From contig JAAUZU010000026.1 of NCBI GenBank assembly GCA_014804445.1, forward strand, positions 32,488 to 69,372: 36,885 nt of DNA, written 5' to 3'. The DNA comes from Lachnospiraceae bacterium. Lineage in GTDB: Bacteria > Bacillota > Clostridia > Lachnospirales > Lachnospiraceae. Shown in pieces: positions 15,078-23,535 of the stretch. The translations under genes were made by a program, and so were the position numbers. The notes beneath the pieces were generated by a model, which worked only from the letters and a program-made list of their open reading frames with translations, was not told the origin of the DNA and did not search any database. Numbering within the stretch: position 1 is the first letter of the stretch; each line of letters opens with the position of its first letter.

Positions 15078-16655
15078 TTATTCAGCTGCTCCTTCAGTCT
15101 CTGCTGCCAGTTTGACTGCTGCGTTTCTCATTCTAAAGCACGCATACAGCCCTGCCGCTCCGACAAGCAGGAATACAATACATACCCACCAGTTTGTGAG
15201 CAGCAAACTGAAAGCGCCCGTCATGGTAAGCAGGTAGGCTGCCACATTGCTCAGGATATGCGCTGCTACAGGCACATAGAAATGTCCAAAGCTCTCATAC
15301 AGCCACGCAATCACACAGCCCAGTAAAAATGCATAGCTGCCCTGTACGATGTTGGAGTGATAAATACCGAAGCACAATGCTGAGACAAGAATCGCTATCG
15401 GGTATTTCTGGTTTTTCTTCAGACGGTTGTACACGGTACCCCTGAAAATCAGTTCCTCCGCAAAGGGCGCAATCAGACCGTTTACCAAAAGCCCCACCAG
15501 AAAAGCGGCGGAATACTGCTCCGTTGCTGCCTGTTTAAAGCTTTCCGACGCATTGGTGATACCAACGACTTCAAACAGAAGATTTAACCCAATGGCAATT
15601 CCCAAAACGCCAACCACCATGCACGCATAAGCAGATGGGGATTTCAGCCGCGCATGTTTCAGCTTTACCTCTTTCTCTACACTGCCGATATCCTCTTTTG
15701 CAAAGAACTTCCAGATGACAAAAGCCGCCACCAGATAGGCAATCGCCAGCATAAACGCCGCGCCATTCCCTGTCGCACCTACAAGATTCTCTCCTGTTTC
15801 ATCCCAGATGACCAGTTTGTCCGAAAGGCCTTTGGGCAGCATGCCCGCCAGATTTACCACCAGAAAGCTGCCGATATAGAAACCAAGCGAACGGACAAAG
15901 AAATATGCCAGAAGCGGAAACAGCACAAACCAGATTTTAGTCATCAGCGTCTCCGTCGGTGCCTGTGCTTTCGCCTCCCTGCCGCTTCCGCGCAATAGAA
16001 GCTTTTCCAGTTCCTCCACGCTCCGCACAATATAGTCGGGCTTTGCAATTTTCAGCTCGTCCAAAGGACCATAGCCGTAAGAAACCGCAACACTTACCAG
16101 CCCTTCCGCCTTTGCTCCCGCAACATCAAACTTCCTGTCGCCGACCATAACGGTGTTGCTTTTCTTATCCTCAATATCTTCCGCATTTTCTCCATAAAGC
16201 TGACGCAATGCCTCTGCCACTACCTCAGCCTTGTCCGTTCTCGTGCCGTCCAGCTCGCTTCCCACAATCACATCAAAATATTTTCCGATTTCGAAATGAT
16301 CCAGTATCTGCTTTACAAAAACTGTCGGCTTACTGGAAGCAACTGCAAGCTTTTTGTGGTTTCCTTTTAGCTTTCGAATCATTTCCGGAACCCCGTCATA
16401 AATCCGGTTTTCAAACATTCCCTTGTCCCGAAAACGCTCCCGATACTTTTCTATAGCTGCCTCCGCCTTTTCCTCATCAAACTCGTAAAACTCCATGAAG
16501 CTTTCCTTCAGGGGCGGTCCGATAAAAGACGTCAGATTATCCGCATCCGGCTCTTCAATGCCAAACGCAGAGAGCGCATACTGCACGCAGGTGGTAATGC
16601 CCTCCTTGGGGTCTGTCAGCGTCCCGTCCAAATCAAATAAAATGTAATCGTTCAT
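15078..16655 (-). CDS. HAD phosphatase fused to CPBP intramembrane protease
   Basis: A 525-aa two-domain protein. Residues 1-222 are a HAD hydrolase of the phosphoglycolate phosphatase (Gph) type. Its motif I is FDLDGTLTD (Asp8, Asp10), with SSKPT at 107-111, and motif IV is VMVGDRKFDVAGA near residue 170. After a linker (223-238) come about eight membrane spans forming a CPBP/Abi protease. Its motifs are EELIFRG (Glu400, Glu401, Arg405), His433 in FGIYHSN, and His466 with Asn470 in HILSN. All key residues of both halves are present, so both may be active. The ATG follows a GAGGAAG site. It lies 45 bases after the MATE gene and may be its last operon partner. The fusion joins two families that are normally separate proteins. 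Confidence 0.9.
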   Translation of the reverse strand: MNDYILFDLDGTLTDPKEGITTCVQYALSAFGIEEPDADNLTSFIGPPLKESFMEFYEFDEEKAEAAIEKYRERFRDKGMFENRIYDGVPEMIRKLKGNHKKLAVASSKPTVFVKQILDHFEIGKYFDVIVGSELDGTRTDKAEVVAEALRQLYGENAEDIEDKKSNTVMVGDRKFDVAGAKAEGLVSVAVSYGYGPLDELKIAKPDYIVRSVEELEKLLLRGSGREAKAQAPTETLMTKIWFVLFPLLAYFFVRSLGFYIGSFLVVNLAGMLPKGLSDKLVIWDETGENLVGATGNGAAFMLAIAYLVAAFVIWKFFAKEDIGSVEKEVKLKHARLKSPSAYACMVVGVLGIAIGLNLLFEVVGITNASESFKQAATEQYSAAFLVGLLVNGLIAPFAEELIFRGTVYNRLKKNQKYPIAILVSALCFGIYHSNIVQGSYAFLLGCVIAWLYESFGHFYVPVAAHILSNVAAYLLTMTGAFSLLLTNWWVCIVFLLVGAAGLYACFRMRNAAVKLAAETEGAAE

Positions 16656-16700
16656 ACTTCCTCACAATCCGCCGCTTCTACGGCAATTTTCTATTTCTGT

Positions 16701-18065
16701 TTATATTTTTATCTCCGTCCATTTTCCCGAGCGGAAACGCCAGTGGGTAAGCAGCAGTCTGGTGATTTGATCGCACACCACACCAAACCAGATACCAATC
16801 ACGCCGACCCCGAGTCCATAAGCAAAAATCCACGAGGCAAGCGGGCGTATACAGGTCACACTGATGGTTGAAGCTATCGTGGTAAAACGCACATCGCCCG
16901 CACCTCTGAGGCACCCCATATAAATGACCTGCGCAACCTGCATCAACACAATCAGCACCATCACGCGCATAATTTCCACGCCGATTTGAATGGTCTCCGG
17001 CTCCTCAAAAAACATGCTGAAAAACCATCTGCCCAGCAAAAGATACAGGACGGACAAAAACACCGATATTACATTTCCCATTCTCTGGCAGATAGTGCCA
17101 TAACGTTTGGCAAGCTCTGCGTCCTTCTGTCCGAGGCTCTGCCCGATCAACGTTACCGCCGCCACCTGCATGCCATCGCCAAATGAGAAAGACAGCGACA
17201 TAACATTCATTCCCACCTGATGCGCGGCAAACGCTCTTGTCCCCAGCTTCGCCGCCATCACGGACACCATCATGAAACCGGCGCGCAGCAGTATCTGCTC
17301 AATAAACACATTGGATGCCACATTAAAAATCTGCTTAAACGCATCAAAGGTTGCCCTCAGCTTATTTTGCAGGATAAACGCAATGTTGACAAAGCTTTCT
17401 TTGCGGAACAGCGACAGGATGCTCATGACACATGCCACCACCGTTCCGATTACCGTGGCAATCGCCGCGCCCTTAATTCCCAGCGCCGGAAATCCAAAAT
17501 GCCCTTCAATCAAAAGATAGTTAAATACAATGTTGACAAGGTTAGAGGTAAGATTTGTCTTCATGGCGATTTTAGTGTTGCCGCTTCCCCGCTGCGCCGC
17601 ATTGATAACCAGCGACACAATATTAAAAAGCATACAGCCCATAATGATGCGAAAATACAACACCGCGCTGTCATGGGTATCGCTCTCGGAACCGGAAAAA
17701 CGGATAATCGGCTCTGCCAGAACCACGCAGAGAATACTAATCAGGATTCCCATGCATACCGTAAGTAAAAGCGCCGTCAGCAGGATCCTGCCCGCACCTT
17801 CCCTGTCACCTTGCCCTTTCCGCCTTGCCACCAAAGCAGACACCGCCACATTTGTCGCAATAAACAAGGCAAGCCCGATAAACTTCGGCTGCGTCGTCAG
17901 CCCCACCGCCGCCACGGCATACTCTCCCAGACGGCTTACCATTATGGAATCCACAATTCCCACAAATGCAACAAAAAAGGATTCCAAAACAGCGGGCCAT
18001 GCCACGTTGACAGTCCGGCTTATGTGATTTTTATTTTCTTCCAACCATCTTTGTATGTAGTGCAT
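16701..18065 (-). CDS. MATE-family efflux protein
   Basis: A 454-aa membrane protein with about 12 spans in two related halves, the usual size for the MATE (multi antimicrobial extrusion) family of ion-driven exporters. Typical signatures are VNVAWPAVLESFFVAFVGIV with VDSIMVSRLG near the N-terminus, then GLTTQP, and in the second half ATLIGQSLGQKD-like sequence (VTLIGQSLGQKDAELAKRYG). The start MHYIQRW was chosen for its upstream AAAGG; the ORF from 18107 overlaps the Thg1-like gene. It starts 11 bases after the Thg1-like stop and probably shares its transcript. Its first codons and upstream bases recur in the scar at 21430-21471. Confidence 0.92.
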   Translation of the reverse strand: MHYIQRWLEENKNHISRTVNVAWPAVLESFFVAFVGIVDSIMVSRLGEYAVAAVGLTTQPKFIGLALFIATNVAVSALVARRKGQGDREGAGRILLTALLLTVCMGILISILCVVLAEPIIRFSGSESDTHDSAVLYFRIIMGCMLFNIVSLVINAAQRGSGNTKIAMKTNLTSNLVNIVFNYLLIEGHFGFPALGIKGAAIATVIGTVVACVMSILSLFRKESFVNIAFILQNKLRATFDAFKQIFNVASNVFIEQILLRAGFMMVSVMAAKLGTRAFAAHQVGMNVMSLSFSFGDGMQVAAVTLIGQSLGQKDAELAKRYGTICQRMGNVISVFLSVLYLLLGRWFFSMFFEEPETIQIGVEIMRVMVLIVLMQVAQVIYMGCLRGAGDVRFTTIASTISVTCIRPLASWIFAYGLGVGVIGIWFGVVCDQITRLLLTHWRFRSGKWTEIKI

Positions 18066-18076
18066 GTTTGTGCCTT

Positions 18077-18838
18077 TCAAGGGATATTCGCAAACGCCGC
18101 AACCCATTCTCCATATTCCTTACCGAGCATAAGCTCATAATTCACCGTAAGTTCTCTTCTTGTTGTCTGTACGGTTTCCTTTGTCGCGGGATTGTATCCT
18201 TCTTTTATGCTGTCTTGAAAATAAACCCCAATACCGCGTTTCTGCCAATTCGGAAGATCATTATAATTAATCCCCTTTTGAAATAACAGTTCATTTTTAA
18301 AGGATACCGTTTTTCCCTCCAGCATTGCCGTTGCCTGCCCCTGTCCGACGCCCTCTTTTCTTAACGCCCAGTAACAGTGCGAATTCAGAGAATTTCTATG
18401 CGCATCCTCCTGTCTCCATATAAAATAATCCGCCACCCTCTCAAGATTGGGAAGTGGAATAACGCGGCAGTCAAACGTCGCGGCCTGTCCTAATTTCAGA
18501 GAGAACACAGCGCTTGCCTCTCCCGCAAGCGTAGAATTGATTTTCCTTACTTTTCTGCCAAAAGTATTGTCTTTCGCATGAAATAAAAGCGAAATCTCAT
18601 CGCTCTCCGTAAATCCATAGACAATGCGAAAACCGCACCCCATAAGATACTTCACCGTTTCAACCATATAATCTCTGAACCGCACATCAAAAGGCGCTTC
18701 AAATTGACAGATTTCCTTTGTCAGCTTTGTAAACGACCTGCCGTCAAGCCTTGCCACAAGATACATATCCGGCAGTATGTACTGGTCAAGCGATTCCTCA
18801 TAAATGCGCATCTGCCTGTCAAAATCATCAAATTTCAT
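18077..18838 (-). CDS. Thg1-like 3'-5' nucleotidyltransferase (tRNA repair)
   Basis: A 253-aa member of the tRNA-His guanylyltransferase (Thg1) superfamily, whose members add nucleotides to RNA 5' ends in the 3'-5' direction. The metal-binding carboxylates are in place: RLDGRSF (Asp32) and TESDE (Asp80, Glu81), matching Asp29, Asp76 and Glu77 of human Thg1. Other family signatures are LAGEASAVFSLKLGQAATFD near residue 108, then RVIPLPN, and AHRNSLNSHCYWALR. Bacterial Thg1-like proteins are known to repair 5'-truncated tRNAs rather than to modify tRNA-His. Bacteria normally encode G-1 in the tRNA-His gene, so repair is the better guess. Its ATG overlaps the end of the kinase gene by 11 bases, indicating translational coupling. 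Confidence 0.92.
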   Translation of the reverse strand: MKFDDFDRQMRIYEESLDQYILPDMYLVARLDGRSFTKLTKEICQFEAPFDVRFRDYMVETVKYLMGCGFRIVYGFTESDEISLLFHAKDNTFGRKVRKINSTLAGEASAVFSLKLGQAATFDCRVIPLPNLERVADYFIWRQEDAHRNSLNSHCYWALRKEGVGQGQATAMLEGKTVSFKNELLFQKGINYNDLPNWQKRGIGVYFQDSIKEGYNPATKETVQTTRRELTVNYELMLGKEYGEWVAAFANIP

Positions 18839-19295
18839 CTCTATCACTCTGCTCCTTCCAGTCCTCCACAATCATCCGCCCATTCTCCATGTGAACAAAA
18901 TACAGTTTATCAAAACCTTCTGCATAGCGTGGCATTTCCAATTTATTAGAAGTCGCCGCAATCGCAGTTCTTGGCACCTTTGCTTTTCCCTCTCTTTTTT
19001 CATTGCGCTCCACACAATCACTGATACATGACCGAAAAAAATATCCCGTAATATAATATCCGTTTTCCTTCGCCTTGCTGATATAAACTTCCCTGTCCGC
19101 CACCGTCGGATTGGTATTATCAATGACCATGCTCTTCCCCAACGCAAAACATTCCTCTAACGCAATCCGTTCCTTGTTGCGGGTGTGCAGAATATCCAGA
19201 CTGATATGTGCGTATTGCGCAAGCTGCTCATGGTAAAATGTCGTCTTTCCACTCGCCTGTATTCCTATAAAAATAACCATTTCCTTGCTGCTCAT
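18828..19295 (-). CDS. polynucleotide-kinase-like P-loop kinase
   Basis: A 155-aa P-loop protein of the Pnkp/AAA_33 kinase type. It has Walker A GIQASGKTT (residues 11-19), an aspartate in the segment ISLDILHTRN, the DNTNP motif characteristic of polynucleotide-kinase-like enzymes, and the C-terminal pattern KVPRTAIAAT followed by KLEMPRYAEGFDKLYFV. It probably phosphorylates a 5'-OH end of RNA, although other small substrates are possible. The start at 19295 has GGAG 9 bases upstream. It overlaps the Thg1-like gene by 11 bases; a 5'-end kinase next to an enzyme that needs an activated 5' end suggests joint RNA end repair. Confidence 0.85.
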   Translation of the reverse strand: MSSKEMVIFIGIQASGKTTFYHEQLAQYAHISLDILHTRNKERIALEECFALGKSMVIDNTNPTVADREVYISKAKENGYYITGYFFRSCISDCVERNEKREGKAKVPRTAIAATSNKLEMPRYAEGFDKLYFVHMENGRMIVEDWKEQSDRDEI

Positions 19296-19346
19296 ATTCT
19301 CTTACTCCATATCGCTTCTCTCCACATCAGGCAGCGCTGTTTTAAT

Positions 19347-19375
19347 ATTTTACCACTCACCCCTGACCGTTACAA
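19347..19375 (-). promoter_or_regulatory. predicted promoter of the kinase-Thg1-MATE operon
   Basis: On the minus strand TTGTAA (19375-19370), 17 bases, then TAAAAT (19352-19347), about 50 bases before the kinase start. The rest of the 200-base gap up to the HNH gene holds only a weak 28-codon open frame. Confidence 0.5.
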
Positions 19376-19497
19376 TAACTCATTTCAAAGAAACAATCTC
19401 ATTAAACATATTGACGTTTTCAATATCAAAATTGGGGAAAACAGATTTCATGATAGCTAAATTCACTTTAACCACACTCCCTCATAAACCGGAATTT

Positions 19498-20610
19498 TCA
19501 TCTATCTATAAAAATATTTTCTCGGTGAAATTGCAAATACTTTTTATTACTTTCAGTCAGTTCTATATGCATTCTGCTATCGACATTAAGAAGCACTCTG
19601 TCGTTTTCTGTTAATCTGTTAGAAATCATAATCTTACCATCATCATCAAAAGTAATATAACCTTTATCAAATATTCTGTCATGGTTAGGACACATCAAAA
19701 AACCGTTATCGTCATCTAATTTTTCTTTTGGTTCACTTTCTGCCCAAGGTTTGATATGACTTGCTATCAGTAGTGTATGGTTTTCCATGCCGCACAGGCA
19801 ACATTTGTTATATCTCTTTAGCAATAAATCCCTGAATATTCCTTGATTAACTCTGGCATTTATAATTGCTTTTTTTGATGCACCCTCTATATTGAAAGAA
19901 CTAATTTCTTCTTCTATGTTTTGTGCTTCTTCGATTGCTGCGTTATTACAGAGTTCTTCTTTATTTGTTATCTTATTTTGACGGCTTAACCAAAAACAAA
20001 AATCAAGTACCATCTGATTAGACCAATCTGCTAATTCAGGCACAGTCTTTTTCCATTCAACCAAGGCTAAATTTTTATATACCATCGGCGCATTTTTCTT
20101 AAAAGGAATGCTCACACTTTTTAAGCACTTATCTATTGCCGGATTGGTACAAACAGGAACAAATCTACCATAAAAATATACTATCATAAGCATATTCTTT
20201 ATTATACTGTTTATTTTATACTTTTTTAAATCATTATAATTTTTTTGTCTTATATCTTCCAAAAAACTTACTATTTCCTTTTTTATATAAATAAAAGCCT
20301 TCTCATAATCAGCCCCAAATTCTTTGTAGCTTGTTGATAAAAGTATCTGTGATGACTTCTTAGTTGTATATATTCCAAAAGTATGTGGATAAGCAACACC
20401 TTTTATATTTGCGATATGACTCAGTCCATAATGCAACCAATGACAAAAAGAATCATCTCCTGATAGATATTGTTCCATTGTCAAATTCGGGATAGACGCA
20501 ATAGGATATTTAGATAAAAACTCGTCTCTTTCTTTGATACCTTGATCTTCTGTTTTCTTTCCCTCTTCCATCCCCATCTTATCTTCTTCATATAACTTTA
20601 TCCAATCCAT
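19498..20610 (-). CDS. HNH endonuclease
   Basis: A 370-aa protein. The C-terminal 110 residues are an HNH nuclease of the HNH_2 type found in many restriction enzymes: NARVNQGIFRDLLLKRYNKC leads into CCLCG, then LLIASHIKPW, DDDNGFLMCPNHDRIFD and GYITFDDDG. The catalytic His (ASHIKPW), Asn (NGFLMCPNHD) and His are present, together with Cys pairs for zinc. The N-terminal 240 residues are helical and AT-rich in codon use and I do not recognise them; they may bind DNA or sense a modification. The ATG at 20610 is preferred to an upstream TTG and has AAGGA 9 bases upstream. One sampled 60-base stretch (20161-20220) has only 10 G/C, which suggests recent transfer. A defence role is plausible but unproved. 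Confidence 0.8.
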   Translation of the reverse strand: MDWIKLYEEDKMGMEEGKKTEDQGIKERDEFLSKYPIASIPNLTMEQYLSGDDSFCHWLHYGLSHIANIKGVAYPHTFGIYTTKKSSQILLSTSYKEFGADYEKAFIYIKKEIVSFLEDIRQKNYNDLKKYKINSIIKNMLMIVYFYGRFVPVCTNPAIDKCLKSVSIPFKKNAPMVYKNLALVEWKKTVPELADWSNQMVLDFCFWLSRQNKITNKEELCNNAAIEEAQNIEEEISSFNIEGASKKAIINARVNQGIFRDLLLKRYNKCCLCGMENHTLLIASHIKPWAESEPKEKLDDDNGFLMCPNHDRIFDKGYITFDDDGKIMISNRLTENDRVLLNVDSRMHIELTESNKKYLQFHRENIFIDR

Positions 20611-20643
20611 CTCTATCAATCCTTCACAAATTCAAAGCTGTTA

Positions 20644-21297
20644 TTACATTCCAAACGGGCAGGCAGCCATACAAAGACCGCAAGCATTTTTTCTTCCAAG
20701 TGTTTTCGTATATAGGCTTCTTTTTTCGTTACATAACCTATAATCTATTATATCACTTCTTAATGAGTTGATATCCCATTGTACATCATTTAATGCTTTA
20801 TGTGGACAAGCATCGACACATTTTTTGCAATTCTCAGGACAATTACTCTTTAAGATTTTGTTACCATAAACAAATTGCTCATTTATTAAGATTACGGATA
20901 GTCTTACCCTTGGTCCATATTTTTTTGTAATAACAACATCATTTTTTCCGATCCAGCCTAATCCGGCATTTACTGCGGCAAACTTGAAAGAAAAAGGGGC
21001 TGTCAAATCTGCCTCGTTGTTTTGTGCTATGGGTGGAATATAATATTTTACTTCGTATTCATCAAGCATTTTCTGCAGTTGTGCTAAAATTTTTTCCACT
21101 ACTTTTTTTGCAACTTGAATACCTTTTTCAAATTTTTCTTCAGAATATGTTTCGATTGTAAGTTGTTCCCCATAAGGAACTGCAAATACTAGCGCAGATT
21201 TATAAGTGCTTGCATATTCGCTGTACGCAATATCTGTAAACCCATAAATAACTTCCGGATATTCCAGAAACATATTGCGAATATTCTTTTCAACCAT
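20644..21297 (-). CDS. QueG-like 4Fe-4S protein (epoxyqueuosine reductase family)
   Basis: A 217-aa protein resembling the C-terminal half of QueG. GLGWIGKND matches the conserved GLGWIGK motif, and two 4Fe-4S cluster signatures follow: CPENCKKCVDACPHKAL and CGLCMAACPFG. QueG itself is longer (about 300-390 aa) and binds cobalamin to make queuosine in tRNA. This shorter form lacks obvious N-terminal QueG segments, so the reaction is uncertain. The start MVEKNIRN is fixed by GGAGG 8 bases upstream. Immediately upstream lies the gene-fragment scar at 21316-21471. Confidence 0.8.
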   Translation of the reverse strand: MVEKNIRNMFLEYPEVIYGFTDIAYSEYASTYKSALVFAVPYGEQLTIETYSEEKFEKGIQVAKKVVEKILAQLQKMLDEYEVKYYIPPIAQNNEADLTAPFSFKFAAVNAGLGWIGKNDVVITKKYGPRVRLSVILINEQFVYGNKILKSNCPENCKKCVDACPHKALNDVQWDINSLRSDIIDYRLCNEKRSLYTKTLGRKNACGLCMAACPFGM

Positions 21298-21315
21298 GCT
21301 AACTTCCTCCAAGAT

Positions 21316-21471
21316 AAATTACAATTTACATATCGAATATAATTTCTCTTGCAATATGTTCACATGCGCTTTTATCAATATGAAAAATTTCACTCATGTG
21401 AACATTTAAATAATCAAAAAATTCTTTACTTCCAACCATCTTTGTATGTAATGCATGTTTGTGCCTTCCAA
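21316..21471 (-). pseudogene. mosaic scar of aroB and MATE gene fragments
   Basis: Three pieces are joined. Bases 21316-21353 match the 3' end of aroB (22402-22439) with one difference. Bases 21349-21429 match an internal part of aroB (22849-22929) with few differences. Bases 21430-21471 match the start region of the MATE gene (18039-18080), including its ribosome binding site and first codons, at about 41 of 43 positions. The joints lie on shared short words (TTGCAA and CTT). An open frame runs through it and encodes SKEFFDYLNVHMSEIFHIDK and REIIFDM, but no full domain, so it is a relic and not a gene. Confidence 0.85.
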
Positions 21472-21482
21472 AAATAATCACC

Positions 21483-21674
21483 TTAATAGTTATGCTGATT
21501 ACAAGTTTCTTTTGCTTTTTCTTTTGCCGTCGGTACATACGTAAGAACGAAATCCTCTCTGAGTATTGTTCTTGCAAGCGGAAAATCAAATCCCTCATTT
21601 TTTTCGTAATAATCAAGGAACTCGTCTATGATGTCTATCCATTCCGAATCACTATTAGGGACATAATGAAACAT
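21483..21674 (-). CDS. short open frame, possibly a gene remnant
   Basis: A 63-residue acidic frame (MFHYVPNSDSEWIDIIDEFL at its start) with normal-looking codon use but no ribosome binding site; an in-frame stop lies four codons before the ATG. It adjoins the mosaic scar. It reads like a piece of a real protein whose other parts are gone. I recognise no family. It could be a small intact protein, but the missing translation signal argues against that. Confidence 0.3.
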   Translation of the reverse strand: MFHYVPNSDSEWIDIIDEFLDYYEKNEGFDFPLARTILREDFVLTYVPTAKEKAKETCNQHNY

Positions 21675-21821
21675 TTTCTGTATGCATCATTGCATATCGG
21701 TCAGTATGTGACCAAAAGCAGTAATCCAAAACATAAAAGCAAACAAAAAAATAATACATGATTTATAATTCCTTTTCGTTCTAATTAACTTATTAAAAAA
21801 ACGGAATTTATACTCAAATCT

Positions 21822-22382
21822 TTATGTGAATGAATATTCACACTCTGCTTGTCCATTCTGATAGGTACATTCAATTATTTCAGCAGGATCCATTTTTTCG
21901 ATATATGTCAAACACCTGAAAACCATCCCATGACCGACGAAAATGACCTTATCATAATCTGAATATTTATCTGCCACACGTATCATCCTTTTTCTCATAT
22001 GGCTAAGCGATTCCCATCTGAATTTCTCCCCTGGCGGATACTCACCATTAAATTTACTAAATTCCCTGGCAAATGCAAAGCTTTCTTCAGATGTTTCATA
22101 CAGATTGTTCTCATCAGGTATCCATTCATGCAAATCAATATCAACTTCAACCCGTATTCCTGTTTCTCGTGAAATAATCTGAGCCGTCTGCAATGCTCTT
22201 GTGTATGGCGAAGACACAATAAGTTCTGCACTTTTAAGACGAGGATCTCTTGCTGTTATTTCTGCCTGTTGCTTTCCTTTTTCAGATAAAGGAGCAAAAT
22301 CCCTGCCAAATCCCCAAAATCCATTTTCAAGCATATAATCATAATCTGCTTCTCCATGCCTGACAAGATAAAACAATGCCAT
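21822..22382 (-). CDS. histidine phosphatase family protein
   Basis: A 186-aa protein of the phosphoglycerate-mutase/histidine-phosphatase superfamily. The catalytic segment LVRHGEA (His near residue 9) is followed by LSEKGKQQAE, SSPYTRALQTAQ with the conserved Arg, and VGHGMVFRCL with the second His. Length is normal for single-domain members that remove phosphate from small molecules or phosphohistidine. The start MALFYLVRH has GGGAGG 9 bases upstream. It is the last gene of the set GrpB-MBL-AroB-phosphatase, 29 bases after aroB. The natural substrate is unknown. Confidence 0.92.
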   Translation of the reverse strand: MALFYLVRHGEADYDYMLENGFWGFGRDFAPLSEKGKQQAEITARDPRLKSAELIVSSPYTRALQTAQIISRETGIRVEVDIDLHEWIPDENNLYETSEESFAFAREFSKFNGEYPPGEKFRWESLSHMRKRMIRVADKYSDYDKVIFVGHGMVFRCLTYIEKMDPAEIIECTYQNGQAECEYSFT

Positions 22383-22411
22383 CTTATAAATCCTCCCACT
22401 CAAATTACAAT

Positions 22412-23524
22412 TTACATATCAAATATAATTTCTCTTGCAACATCTTCTTCTATTTTTGTAGCATAAACTCCCTCATTGAACGCAACAACATCACCAATAC
22501 CGTTCTGAATCACAAATCTTAATTGACCGTTTTTAACTTTTTTATCAGTATACAACTTTTTCACCAGATATTCCCTGTCTATATAAGCCGGAATAGCAGT
22601 CGGCAAATCAGCCTTTTTCAATAATGCTGTCACATCATCTCTTTGTCCTTCCGTCATATATCCAAGCTTATATGCCAGCTTAACCTCTGCCACGATGCCA
22701 ATTGATAATGCCTCGCCGTGAAGCAATTTATAGCCGCTTACCGTTTCTATGGCTCTTCCTACCGTATGTCCAAGATTCAGAACTTCCCTAAGTCCATTTT
22801 CTCTTTCATCTTTCATGACAACTTCATATTTTATTCTACAGTTTTCTTTTGCAATGTGTTCACATGCGCTTTTATCAATATGAAAAATTTCACTCATGTG
22901 AACATTTAAATAGTCAAAAAATTCTTTGCTTGCTATACAGGCATGTTTAATGGTTTCTGCCAATCCGCTTGATATTTGTCTTACAGGTAAAGTTTTCCAT
23001 GTCGCAATATCTAAATATACTTTTTCCGGTTGATTAAACAGACCAATTAAATTAGTCGCCAGCGGAGTATCCACTGCCGTCTTACCGCCTATTGACGCAT
23101 CCGCCGCCGCTAAAAGAGTCGTTGCATAATTAATAAACGGAACGCCTCTGCCAAATGTTCCCGCAACAAATCCGGCTAAATCCGTTACTACTCCGCCGCC
23201 AACCGCAATGATACAACAATCTCTGCGATAGCCTTTTTCCAGCATGGCATCTTCTACGAGTTCTTTCGTCTTTCTTGTTTTATTCACTTCTCCTGCATCA
23301 AACACAAATAAATCTGCATGATAGCCTGCATTTATTAATTTATTCAAAATACGAACCGCATACAAGTCTTTCACAACACTATCTGTAATAACTGCAAATT
23401 TAGTAATACTGCCAACCAAACCATTTTGAATATCTGAAATCAGCTTATCCTCTAAACAAAATCCTATCTCAATTTCGTAACTTTCATCAACAACTTTTTT
23501 CAATTCAACATGAAAAATACCCAT
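22412..23524 (-). CDS. aroB: 3-dehydroquinate synthase
   Basis: A 370-aa sugar-phosphate cyclase. It carries the DHQS signatures AVGGGVVTDLAGFVAGTFGR, then TTLLAAADASIGGKTAVD, NLIGLFNQP, and metal ligands in AETIKH, NLGHTVGRAIE and LHGEALSIG. The reaction is conversion of DAHP to 3-dehydroquinate in the shikimate pathway, using NAD and a divalent metal. The gene is not next to other aro genes but between a histidine phosphatase and an MBL protein in an AT-rich accessory stretch. It may therefore be a second copy or serve a specialised pathway; related cyclases such as 2-epi-5-epi-valiolone synthase share much of this sequence. GAGG precedes the ATG. Confidence 0.9.
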   Translation of the reverse strand: MGIFHVELKKVVDESYEIEIGFCLEDKLISDIQNGLVGSITKFAVITDSVVKDLYAVRILNKLINAGYHADLFVFDAGEVNKTRKTKELVEDAMLEKGYRRDCCIIAVGGGVVTDLAGFVAGTFGRGVPFINYATTLLAAADASIGGKTAVDTPLATNLIGLFNQPEKVYLDIATWKTLPVRQISSGLAETIKHACIASKEFFDYLNVHMSEIFHIDKSACEHIAKENCRIKYEVVMKDERENGLREVLNLGHTVGRAIETVSGYKLLHGEALSIGIVAEVKLAYKLGYMTEGQRDDVTALLKKADLPTAIPAYIDREYLVKKLYTDKKVKNGQLRFVIQNGIGDVVAFNEGVYATKIEEDVAREIIFDM

Positions 23525-23535
23525 ATGAACCTCGC

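Noticed and set aside
19380..19466. A 28-codon GTG-start frame (VNLAIMKSVFPNFDIENVNM at its start) between the HNH and kinase genes
   Set aside because: Codon use looks plausible and GGGAG lies upstream, but the distance is long and it is too short to assign; it may be another gene remnant.
21326..21616. A 96-codon open frame through the mosaic scar
   Set aside because: It is formed from copied pieces of aroB and the MATE gene start plus unrelated sequence, with no complete domain and no translation signal.
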